Of a DNA stretch of 64,000 nt, positions 11,581-22,980 are shown one piece after another; positions within the stretch are counted from its first letter, which is position 1, and each line of letters begins with the position of its first letter. A program made the translations under genes and the position numbers. The stretch covers positions 148,551,104 to 148,615,103 of the forward strand of contig NC_092520.1 of the NCBI RefSeq assembly GCF_037038585.1, given 5' to 3'. The stretch is from Patagioenas fasciata (taxonomy: Eukaryota > Chordata > Aves > Columbiformes > Columbidae). The notes under the pieces were generated by a model that had not been told where the DNA came from, made no database searches, and saw only the letters and a list, made by a program, of their open reading frames with translations.

Positions 11581-14500
11581 ATCGAAGAACTGAAAAGCTA
11601 ATTGTGATGAATACGGTATCTTCATGATGATTTGTTATTATCTATTTTACTTGTTTGTTCTTCCAGTCATTTCTTCTACAGACACTGAGACAAATCTTTT
11701 GACACCCTCCTCCCTTATAAAGGAAAAATGTGACATGTAAATCTCCAACATCATCTTCTGGAGGTGGCAAAAGTAAAAAATACTTTGATTTTACTAATAT
11801 AACCATCTTCTCTGAATATTCTTTTAAAGAAGAGCAATAAAACCGCACCCACTACAGTGGTCTGTTGGCCCTAGGCGGGAAGGCAGGGAAATCAGTGACA
11901 GTATTCCTACTCCCGATCTATTTGCAAAGAAAATATTTATTTATTTACACTTTTTACAGATTTACAATGACCTGCCAAGTTTCTGTTACTTTTTACATTT
12001 CTCGGGTGGATGCAACTTTCATTTCTCAAAGGAGTCTTTGGGGTCAGTTTTGTTCTCTTGTGTTTTTTCAGTTTTGCTGTGGGTGGTTTTTGGTTTTGTT
12101 TTGGGAGTTTTGTTTGGGCTTTTTCTTGGTTACAATACCCTCTTTTTTGTTACAATACCCTCTATATAACCACAGTGTTTTCACTTTCCTTCTTGACAGC
12201 AATACTGTTTCTATTGGAGTCTCCAGTACAATGTCTTTAAACCACCACAAAGGTTTGACCCTTAATTACACCTTTAAGTGTTTGGTTTAAAAACAAATGA
12301 ATGAACAACACAGCAAACAGAAATCCTCCTTTCCTGCTCTCAGTAGCATTGTCCTTAGCTTGTAGGAGGGAGTCTTCTGGCTTTTGTTGCCAATGCAGAG
12401 GTGCTGAATTTACAAACAATGTAGTTACTATCACAGGGCAGCTTTTCTACTGGGATATTTACAAACTGAGTGTGTGCTCAGGGACCAGATGCAGCCTGTA
12501 CCCCCTATGAATCCCCTCACTGTCAGTGCATAAAGCTTCATTTCAGTATCCCAACCCAACATGACAGGTACCCAACCCAGACAGACATTAAATGTACATG
12601 GGATGAGGTACCACATGGCTGTTGTATTTCACCCCTCTACAGTCTCTGACGTCTTCCTCTTTAGCACTGTTGGTAATAATACAGTCCTACTGACATATTT
12701 TTCTTCTCTATGCCTAAACTCACTGGGATTTTATGTTATTTATGGTGGGCTGCTGATTTGACTTGACTTTAAGCTTTATAATACAGCAGAGTTTCTCTGT
12801 CAGCTCAGCCTGGTCTCTGTTCTTTGATACTGCATTATCCCAGCATTTGTCATCCTCCCACCATGCTTAAGGTGTATGTTATGTTAGTATCCACTTTAAA
12901 AGACAAGCATTTAGTTCCACATTTTACTACTTAGGTTTCTGTTATTAGTGCATAAATACATGTACCATGTTTTGGTTTTCTTTTCCCCTGTGCATGTTTA
13001 AGTAGCACCCCACTCGGTTCCACTCTTCCCTTCTATTTCCTACCTAATTACTTCTAAGGGACAAACGAAGACTTACAGAGAGCAAGACAGAGGAGTTACT
13101 GCCTACATTTTTTTTTTCCAGAACCTCTGGACTCACTGTGCCAAGGACACAGGCAAGATACTTTGACCACTGGGTCCTCTCCTTCCCTCCCTAGGAACCT
13201 GTCCAAACACCTTGCGATGCCCACCATCACTCCGACACTCAACAAGCAGATCACTGCGTGGTCCTTCCTTGAATAACAGAATCTGTTTTTCAACATATTC
13301 CTCATAATTTAATATTTCCACCTTTTTCAATAGACCTGGGAAGATATTTTCAGTGCAATGGGACACATTACAATGAGAAGGAGCCATTATTAAACTCAAT
13401 TTGCTCACCACCATGTCATTACTCTGGTGCTATTAGGCTGTGGCTGCTACTTTAGAGATGGAACTGCCATCCTTAGGCCCTGAGAGGCTCCTCAGCCTAA
13501 TTTCCCCTTCCCTCAGCAACACCAGCATTGCTCAGCTAAAAGTGAACCTGCATATAACAGCAGTGTCACTGAACCCCTCCATCCCCTCACTTCGCTTCAC
13601 TTCAGCCACTTTTCCCTAAAAAGAGCTTTGATTCCAAGAGCCGTGAGCTGTTCTCAGAGGTGAAGATAAACCATGGTTTGGAAACTGGGAGCAGGAAATT
13701 GGGAACCTATTTCTGTCTTAGTGGCTTTCTGCTTGTATGTTATTTAGAGAGGACTACTGCTAGTTTAGTCTGCATGTACATGATCCTTTTAACTACATTT
13801 TTCATGTTTCATTGACGATGCTGGGGAATGAGAACTTACTAGCCTCTGGCTGCACAACATATTTGGATTCGGCAGGTTTTCTAGTGGGGTTATGTCTCCA
13901 AGATGCATAATTGCCTGAACCTCATATGCTGGGCAGGAGAATATCAAAGACAGCTGAACTGACATCATCTCCACAATTTACCTGAGTTTGCTTAACAGAA
14001 CAACCCTGCTAGAGGCAGATATCACGCTACCTGCAGCTAGATGATTACAGCATAGATACATAGTTTGTCTGGCTTGGAACCATGGAAATACTCATTGCTA
14101 TCATTTTTGCTCCCTTAAGCAATATTCACCGACTCAAATTTGAACAAGATTCTCATCCCTTAATACAAAGTTCCTTTTCTTCCTCCCACTTTCCTGCACC
14201 AAGCCATGGGACTTTGGTGACAGTGCTTTACCCAGATGGGAAGATTTACCTTAGGGAAGATTTCTCACTGTTTCAGAGAAGCTGGAAAACACAAACATGA
14301 AAGAGATTAAATATCCCTACTTATGCCTGGAAGCTGATACTCTTAAATCCCTAAAGGCATCCAATGCTGAAGCTTTCACAAAAATTATAGCGGCATTCCA
14401 TCACTGTGAAAAACATAAAACCACCCTAAAAATATACAGCAACACATCGTCCACAAGTGATTTAGAGTAGCAATGTATAGAAAAAAGCTGAGCTGCAAGG

Positions 14501-17500
14501 AGAGAAGCCACAGCCCCGTCACTGCCATCAGCACTTCAGGGAACACACAGGGCAGCTGGACTTCACCACCATAGCGGTTCTTTCTCTGCAATACCTGCAC
14601 TGCAATGGTGCTGTCACTAAGGAAGGATTTCAGCTTTATATATGTAATTTTGGGGTGCAGAAGTGAAGCCCATCTATAAATACTAGGAAGTAACATAAAG
14701 GAAGCTTTGAAGACAGTTTTTACTGACATTACCAAAGAACTAAGTTATTCATATTACCAAGTGCAGAAAAAGGTGCCAACACAGGCAATTGCTTGGACAA
14801 GCTTTCCCAGTCCCTGCTAGCTAAACCAAACTTCTGCTTAAATAAACTTGCAAGAGGTCTTACTCTTTGATAGATGTTATATGAAGTGATTACTGATCTA
14901 CTTTACATCTAAATTTCTCGATTTTTTTAATTTTTTTAATTCCTCCAAGACTCTTGTCTGCCCCTCTGACAGAAACTGTGGTTTGCCAGTTGTTAAAGAG
15001 TTTTTCCTTCATCTCTGATATTCAATAATATCCCTCCAGGTATCAGCAGGTACACACATACCAAAGGAGAAGTTTCCTTACTGATTTATCCCAGGCCTCT
15101 AATCCAATAAGCCATTTACCACTGCCATACAGATGGTCACAAATACACTTAACGTAATGTGTTACACAAAAAGACTATAAAAGGATTGAACCACATTTTC
15201 CAAGGGACTTCTGCTCAACCTGCTAAAACACGGCAGCACAGTCTACACCTGTGAAACAACCATACTACAATTTCACCTACATCTTTCCACACATAAAAAA
15301 ATTGCAGACACAGCATCAGACACATTTTTTCTTTTAATCAAATGGTTCAATGTTGACCTAAACCCACTTTTTCTGAAGTCTTTTTTTTTTTTCCAGATTG
15401 CTGTGTTACAGTTTGGAAAACCTAGGAATGATCTTATGAAATCGAAAAATTGTCCATAAGTTACGTTTATTTGTGCCGGACATGTAAACCACTGGAATCT
15501 AAAAATCTCTCTTCCTGTCATCTCTACAAAAAAAAAATACCAGAAGACGGACTACAATTTGTTCTCTGTCCCGGATTTATTAGATACTTGTAAGCAAGAA
15601 TGTTTTCTGCTGGATCCCAATATTTCACTTTTAAAAGTCTTTATTCAGACCAATCATGGGGTTTCCCACTTAACTACATGTCTAAGCATAATGTAGATTA
15701 TCCACTTCATTAACAGACATCATAAAATGTGTAAAAGATGTCAAAATAAACTCTTCTGAAAGCTTCCTAGGTATATTGTCACATTTTTATTATTAAATAA
15801 ATGCACTTGCATAAATTTACATATTATTTTTAAAAAGTTATGTGAGTGTTCAGCTAACATTATCAACAAATTCAATACCACATGGAGGCACTCTACAATA
15901 CAGAGCTTGTTTTGTCAGACCACTAAGAACTATTGCCAAATGCTAGAAAAATCTCTCGTTTTCAGGTAGCACAACCCTCAGTGCTCCTACTGCAGCACAA
16001 CTGGATGCTAAGAGTTGATACTTACATTTTACAAGGCAACTGTTCGCAGTCAATAGCTTGCTTGAAGTTAACGCTTGGTTTCAGACTTTAGTAAAGGCTT
16101 GGGTCTTCAAAAGCTTCCTTGCTTTTCAACACTTTTTCATTTGCTCCAATAAGAGAGATTACATTTCTTCCCTAACCTCAATTATTATAGTCTTATTAAT
16201 GTTACTGTAACTGTGATGGCCTTCTTTGAAACCGCGCGGAAAGTTATAAGTTCTTTTCTGCCATTTCAAAATCCAGTAATGCTGTTACGGTGCACATACC
16301 TAGCTAATCCCAGAAGCATTAACCATCACTTTTTGTGAGTTGTTTTTTTTTAAAGACTGTTTATGAATTTAAGTTTCATAGTAGCAATTTATTTGCAACA
16401 CTTCCCCAAAATTAGAAGAATTTTACAAAGCTTCATCCAGCTTATTACAATACTTTGATAACTGAATGCATGTACAAATGGACCACATCACCAGCTGCTG
16501 CAAATTAACACGTGTCCACCAAACAAGCATTTGGGTTTACCACACAGAGGTGTGTTGAATGAAAATCAGACCTTAAGTAGTTTGGAAAGCCTTTCACATT
16601 GACACAAAACTACCTGGTACTAGCCTAACTCAGAAAGTGTCTGTGTGACAACAGTGAAGATGAAATAGAGAAAACATTACAAGGAAAGGGTTTTAAAATA
16701 TTCAGTGCCCTTAGAATGCCCTAAAGGTCATTCTGCAGTGATCCAAACATGCACATCTTGGATGTATTAGTCACACTGATGTGCTTCAGATTTGATGCAT
16801 AATTAGATTCTCTCTTCTTAGTTCTCTCAACATTTTCTGTCTTTTAACTTAAAATACCACTGTATATCAGATCGTAAAATCCAAATATTCCCAGATGTTA
16901 TAGATATTCAGATTCAGAGAGCAGACTAAATCCCAATGTGCCAACATCCCTAAAGATTCTGCCTCTTTGCTAGTCAGTTATTACATTTCAGTTCAGCAAA
17001 GCAACCTCACACCAAGAAGAGCCAGATGCAGATCACACAGAACAGCTTATCTAAAAAAGTTCATTTTATTTTATAGCTCTAAGAACAACAACAAAAAAAT
17101 AAGTCATGAGTTGGAAAGGCATATTATATCAAAAAATAATGGAAGTGGGAGACATAAATGCTACTTTTTAAAAGGGTCATTATCTCAGGGCATTTGGAAC
17201 GGGGAGCAGGGAGGGAAGCTCAAGATTGTAGGTTATCAGAAATAGATATAGGCAGACAGGGAGAATAAAGCAACAACAAAATTATGCTTCATCCAAGAAG
17301 GGTCGTTAAAAAGGATTTTTAAGTCTTCCTATTTAGTTGTTGTTTTCTTACCACTTATGCTTATAATTCTCCTTGCCACACATATCAACACCTGATTTTA
17401 AACACACCAATCTTCTTTAAATGAACTACGGAAGCACCTAAGAGCTCACTGCTGTCTTGCGGGAGCTGACATTTAGCTATGGATAGGGAAAAAAAAAATA

Positions 17501-18039
17501 GAGTGGAAGCGTTGGAAATACTTTGAAGTGGCAATTCAGAGAGGTTGGTGAAAAATATTTCCAACAGGCAAAGGTTTCACTCACAGCTAGCACTCTGTTT
17601 TCTAAAATTAATTCACGGACTAAGTTATATTATCCCTTCTCTCTGCCCTGTCAGCCAGGTTTGTAAGCTAAGAGCACAAAGGCACTAAAGCAGTGAGCAA
17701 CCCCCTCTCTGGAGCTAGCAAGTATTATCAGGGACTCTGGAGGGCTCTAGAACTGCTCAGTTTGGAGGGTGGCTCAGACACAGCTGCAGAGCCCATTTTG
17801 GCACCTGAGAGCAATTGCTAAGGAGCAGATTGAACAGAAGAGGGCTGTCAGAGTGGCAGTGCATTTCAAACCACATTTCAGCATCTCAGTCAGTACTCCA
17901 GCATCGCCCCTCCAGCACCAGGCTCACGCACCATGCACACAAAGAAACCCCAGTTCAGGATGAGATCATGCAATAGAAATATCTAGAAGTTTCCACACAG
18001 TTCAGTGGCCCCACTGTCTGTGGGTGTTTGAGGGTTGGC
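11581..18039. other. Intron 1, mostly unique
   Basis: The sequence is AT-rich with no recognised exons or elements. A T/G-rich stretch at 12040-12130 yields a low-complexity hydrophobic open frame (FCFSFAVGGFWFCF-like) that reflects composition. Weak pre-CR1 similarity may extend left of 18040. Confidence 0.55.
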
Positions 18040-18572
18040 CTGCCCTGGTGAGACCACACCTGGAGTATTGTGTCCAGTTCTGAGCCCCTCAGTTCCAGGA
18101 GGACAGGGAACTGCTGAGAGAGTACAGTGCAGGGCAACAATGATGATGAAGGGAGTGGAGCATCTCCCTTGTGAGGAAAGGCTGAGGGAGCTGGGTCTCT
18201 TGAGCATGGAGAAGAGGAGACTGAGGGGTGACCTTATTAATGTTTATAAATATGTAAAGGGTGAGTGTCACGAGGATGGAGCCAGGCTCTTCTTGGTGAC
18301 AACCAATGATAGGACAAGGGGCAATGGGTGCAAACTGGAACACAAGAGGTTCCACTTAAATTTGAGAAGAAGCTTCTTCTCAGTGAAGGTAACAGAGCAC
18401 TGGAACAGGCTGCCCAGGGAGGTTGTGGAGTCTCCTACTCTGAAGACATTCAAAACCTGCCTGGACACATTCCTGTGTAACCTCATCTAGCTGTTCCTGC
18501 TCCAGCAGGGGGATTGGACTAGATGATGTTTTGAGGTCCCTTCCAATTGCTAACATTCTGTGATTCTGTGAT
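18040..18572 (+). mobile_element. CR1 LINE 3' end (young, ORF2 C-terminus open)
   Basis: This is a 5'-truncated CR1 in plus orientation, antisense to BICD1. An open frame to 18490 covers the C-terminal end of ORF2, downstream of the reverse-transcriptase core, with [29 protein letters not shown] and [18 protein letters not shown] blocks. The 3' UTR follows with 'ttggactagatgat' and 'gaggtcccttccaa', then the terminal repeat ATTCTGTGATTCTGTGAT. The intact frame and perfect tail mark a relatively recent insertion. It is closely similar to the copy at 56315-56840. Confidence 0.95.
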
Positions 18573-19415
18573 TTGCAGGTGTTTGCTGTCATCAGGTGGC
18601 AGAGGGTTCATGCTCACAGCCCAAGTACAGGACTTAGAGGCAGAGGACCAAGCACTTAAAGGCCTTGCACAGCCTTTTACACCAGAGCTAGCGACTTCAG
18701 TAAACAAGTCTAAGAAGATTTAAAATTACACTAGTAGATAAGAACGAGCTCAAATTTTCAGCTCAGCCTTCAGATATTAAGATACAGTTTTGTCTTGCAA
18801 AATTCATTATCACAAAGTTACCATAGCACCAGGTGTTACTTCCAAACAACTTTGATTCTCACCTCCAGATCAGGCTGAGAGATACGCATGTAATAACTGT
18901 GGGCACAAATAATTGCTATCTATCCTCCAGACCAGATATGCAATGCAACATGTTATAATGTGTGACTAGCATTCCAAATATCCAGTATGAGAGGCTTTCA
19001 TAGAAAATGTAAGTTAGCAATGATGATGAGCCATTAATATCTCCAATTTATTCCCACTGTTGTCTAAAATCATACACAGTAAAGAATACCTTATTTTAAT
19101 GGATGGTCCTGGAAAATTATTAAGCACTGTAGAACAGCCAAAGCTACTGAACAGAAAGCAACAAAACACCCCATCTAATTCAGATGCTTCCTCTCTACCC
19201 TCTCTTTCCCATTCAATGCCCCCAAACTCACCGACTTTCAGGAATACTTTTTCAGGGTGCTCAGACACACAGGGAGACAAAAGGATCAGTCTCCTTAGGC
19301 TTTAGCACGTTTGTCTCTTGACCTCTGTCATTAGATAGTGAGCGGCAGGTACTCACCACCCACGCTGCACAAACAGACCATGTTTTTTTAAGCAAAGGTA
19401 AAAACTACAATGCAG

Positions 19416-19510
19416 AAAATAAAATAAAATTTAAAAAAAAAAACCATAAAAATTAATAATATTTTTTTCAAAAAAACAACACAACACAGCACACACAAAA
19501 CAAACAACAC
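19416..19510 (+). repeat. A-rich low-complexity tract
   Basis: Runs of A with interspersed T and AC (AAAATAAAATTTAAAA, ACAACACAACACAGC). This is simple sequence without coding potential. Confidence 0.8.
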
Positions 19511-19996
19511 TGCCTCTTTGGATGAATTTCTTGACAAATGTATTAGTGCAAAGACTCAAGCTATGAAGCAATACACAGCCTTTGCTCACTCCCAGCCCTC
19601 TACTCTCCTCGCAGGATCCACCAGTCAGACCATACTGATGGCAACCACAGGGCTATGTCCTGCCTCCTCCAGCCTCCACAAAAACAGACAGGCTTGTCAC
19701 AACTGCAGCAACTGCTTTGCTGCATACTTGGATTTTACCATCACCCTTTGTGACCAAACATTCAGTAGTTTAACTCTGTCTGGCCGGATTTTTAGAGCAT
19801 TGACTGGTCAAAGAGGGTCTGACCTTTAAATAACCAAGCCCTTAAGATATCTAGAAGTACCCACTCTGCTGTTGCAAACAAGTATTCCAGCAACTGTTTT
19901 CCTGATGGTATCTTCATGGCTTATGCTTAAGAAACAGGGCAGCATTTTGTCACTAAAACCAGGGTAAAGACTGAATTTCAAAATAACAAACACAAA

Positions 19997-20013
19997 ACAC
20001 ACACACACACACA
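19997..20013 (+). repeat. (AC)n microsatellite
   Basis: This is a run of about eight AC units. Confidence 0.85.
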
Positions 20014-21510
20014 ACTTTAGATACTAAAGACTTTAAATACTATGCATAATTTTAAACAAGCAGATTATTTTACCACCTGGAAATCATGAATCACATCACT
20101 ACACCTACTATATAATAACTATTTCGAAGTTCCATTGGGGTTTTTATTCATGCTTGTGTAGATAAAGGCATTTGAAATATTGAGAAGAAAATGCCCGTAC
20201 TTTAAGAAACATGAACCAAAACGTCATTTGTTATTTCCCAAAGTAGCAGGTATGAAGTGAAGATTTACATATAGAGTTGTTACGAGCTTCAGAAGTTCCT
20301 CTGCCTCCTCACTGCATCTGCCTTGTTGGTATTCTAGAAATGCTGCATTGTCTGAACATGAAAATACTACCACTTCAAGATAATAGCAGATAATAACACT
20401 GGCATTTTGGTGTGGTAAACAAATTTCAGCTGGACAACGTAGTTAGCATATATTAATCATCCTCCTTTAAACAATTCACTCACCAGATTGTTCCTAAATA
20501 GCTTAAATAACTGGATACACAAATACTTTTTGTTAATGCTAGAAACAAGGAGGTTAACACTGAATTATCCTCCTTTTCATAAAGCCAGTCTGTAAAAGAA
20601 ATGGGAGGCGCACACACTTCATGAAACAAGCTGTTGCTATGAAACAGAAGCTGCCTTATTTCTGCACATAATCCCACAACCACTCTCAACTGGCAGAACC
20701 GGGTGAGAGTAACTGTGCTGTCCCACACTGAAGACTTGGATCTGGTTTGCACTGTTACGGAGCAGCCCTTCCAGAAATAAGCAAAACCTTGCTAAAGATG
20801 TGGGAAGCCAGAAGTCACCACTTGGGGCTCCAGCACCCACAGGAAGCCACCACCGCTTCGGTTAATCCTTAAGTGCTTGCTGAGGGTGGGGCTCCTCTCC
20901 ACAAATGTCCACACAAAAGAGCTGTGGGCAGCTGGAATCAAACAGGAACCATTTTCAGGAAATCAGCTGTTTGGATGATGAGCAGAGATCCAGGCAGGGT
21001 TAGGTAATGATCCAGGAAATACAGAAATAGAAAACCTACAGACAGGGTAGGCTGCCATGATTGCTTTACCTTCCTCCATCTCTGTAGCCCCATGTGGATA
21101 CACAAAACCACTAGCTCAGGCATCAGCACAACCATCTGCAGCTTCACTGAGAAAGCTGTTAAGCAGATTTGTTCCTGTCTCTCATGAATTCAGGCTCTCC
21201 TTCTGATTTATCCCTTCAGTATCATTGGCACAGCCACAGACAGAAATGGGTACACTTCCATTGAGGAGTGGAGCAAGTGTGGAGGTCACTGAGGTGGGCA
21301 GCAGTCCTGCTGCTGAGTTGGGATTGAGCAGTCTCCAGGAGCAAGTGGAGAAGAGCCTGCAGCTGTGCCCCTCTTGCCCATTGCTTCAGTTGTTCAGAGA
21401 GGTGCATCTTAGCCCAGCTCAGAGAAAATACCTTCCTGAGAAGCATCACTGAAAACAGACCTTTGTGCAGAGCCTCTCTGAAAGCACAGCCATGCAAAGA
21501 GTTGAATCGA

Positions 21511-21587
21511 CCCGCTGGTAGAAGCAGCAACTTTTAGAGGAACGTGGGAGAAGCGGGACCTCTGAACTGAGAGGTTTCACCAGCGGG
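21511..21587. other. Nested inverted repeats (stem-loop candidate)
   Basis: The outer arms CCCGCTGGT (21511-21519) and ACCAGCGGG (21579-21587) enclose an inner hairpin ACCTCT-GAACTG-AGAGGT (21558-21575). No known RNA family was recognised; it lacks tRNA boxes and clear snoRNA C/D boxes. Confidence 0.5.
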
Positions 21588-22016
21588 AGAGAAACGCAGA
21601 ACATCAGTCTTGCTAATATCACACCATACCCATGGGGCACCATGAAGCATGTGCCATCACTTCTAGGGAGAGGAACTATCGACTTCTAACACATATGCAT
21701 AACCAACAGAGGTATTAGGGTCTCCCCAGGCAAACACGAAGCTGAGCAAAACCAAAGAGCTTACCCAGCTCCTGTGCTAGAAGCACAGCAAACCATTCAT
21801 CTGAAAGGGAGATCAAATCTCTCTGCCATCAACCAGGACCAGGAGCACTGAGGGTGTTGATGCTGAAGTGTGAGTCCATTCCTGGTGTGCAATGAGCCAA
21901 TCTTGCACACAGAGACAAGATATTGTTGTGTTACAGGGTTGGATGCTAGAACAAAGCCAGCACGCATCAACACAAAGCCACAATTATTATAGAAAAAAAA
22001 TCTTATCACTGCAGTC

Positions 22017-22368
22017 ATCACAGAATCACAGAATGTAAGGGACTGGAAAGGACACTGAAAGATCATCTAATCCAATCCCCCTGCCGAAGCAGGAACACTT
22101 AGATGAGGTTACACAGGAAGGCGTCCAGGTGGGTTTTGAATGTCTCCAGAGAAGGAGACTCCACAACCCCCCTGGGCAGCCTGTTCCGGTGCTCTGGCAC
22201 CCTCATTGTGAAGAAGTTCCTTCTCATATTTAAGTGGAACCTCCTGTGTTCCAGTTTGTATCCATTGCCCCTGGTCCTACCATTGGTTGTGACTGAGAAG
22301 AGCCTGGCTCCATCCTCATGACACTCACCCTTTACATATTTATAAACATTAATGAGGTCATACTTCAG
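22017..22368 (-). mobile_element. CR1 LINE 3' end
   Basis: This is a minus-strand CR1 that starts on the plus strand with the reverse complement of the terminal repeat (ATCACAGAATCACAGAATG). It continues through the 'catctaatccaatccccctgc' type 3' UTR and into the ORF2 C-terminus, where 'gcagcctgttccggtgctctgg' corresponds to EHRNRLPRG. It ends near 'cattaatgaggtca', beyond which the match is lost. It belongs to the same general subfamily as the copies at 18040 and 56315. Confidence 0.94.
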
Positions 22369-22980
22369 GGCAGTCCTAAAGCGCCACTTGGTTACACATT
22401 TGCGTACTAGTTACACAATCATTTCACTACTGTGCATGTTCCCTGAGGAGGGGTCTTAGACTGGGCCTAGGTCTTCACTCTTGTGGGTGTGATTTTAGTA
22501 TTATAATGACCAAAATTAATCTAAAGGACACTTTATATGACAATCTCAAAATATATGTTAAACAAGACTCAACTAATTGCGCAGGGTCCAGGATGTCCAA
22601 GCTTCAAGGACAGGAGCTCTTGATAAGGAGTTCTCCAAATCACTCTTTGTTAAAAGAGCAGCCTGACCCGGAAGTGGTCCAGTGATTTACATATCCTTGG
22701 GTTAGTAATGGCTGACAGGATTTATATATCTTTAGGTTAGCAATTGCCGACAGGATTCATGCTTTCAAGTGGCAATGACTACAAGGGTGCCATGTTTCGC
22801 CCCTCAGGAGAAGGATTTCTGCAGGCAGAGCAGTTGTCACCTCACCAGTTAACTAAAACTGCACAGCTTGATGGAAGAGAAGTGGTCCTAATCTCCTTAG
22901 CTGGAGAAATAAAGCATCCACACTTGCAAAGGTGCTCAGTGTATAATAAGCTACAAGAAGAGATGGGATTTAACTGGTAG
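22369..22980. other. Unclassified block with tandem duplication (possible LTR-like repeat)
   Basis: This block lies between the end of the CR1 at 22368 and unique sequence, and is more complex than its AT-rich surroundings. It has a 35-bp imperfect tandem duplication at 22686-22755. A short open frame over 22744-22980 has no recognisable motif. Direct repeats of this kind occur in LTR U3 regions, but I found no TG...CA ends, polyadenylation signal or primer-binding site, so the nature is left open. Confidence 0.35.
22686..22755 (+). repeat. 35-bp imperfect tandem duplication
   Basis: Copy 1 (22686-22720) and copy 2 (22721-22755) match at 29 of 35 positions and both end in GACAGGA. A more diverged third copy may follow to about 22787. 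Confidence 0.85.

Larger units (their letters stand above)
18573..22016. other. Intron 1, mostly unique
   Basis: This stretch contains the A-rich tract and AC repeat listed separately. A GC-richer patch at about 20870-21640 includes the stem-loop candidate at 21511-21587. No gene is recognised. Confidence 0.55.

Noticed and set aside
11865-12290. 141-codon plus-strand frame with hydrophobic stretches
   Set aside because: The hydrophobicity comes from a T/G-rich low-complexity run, and there is no signal peptide or conserved pattern.
18035-18490. 151-codon plus-strand frame as a host gene
   Set aside because: Its blocks are CR1 ORF2 C-terminus, so it is annotated as a mobile element instead.
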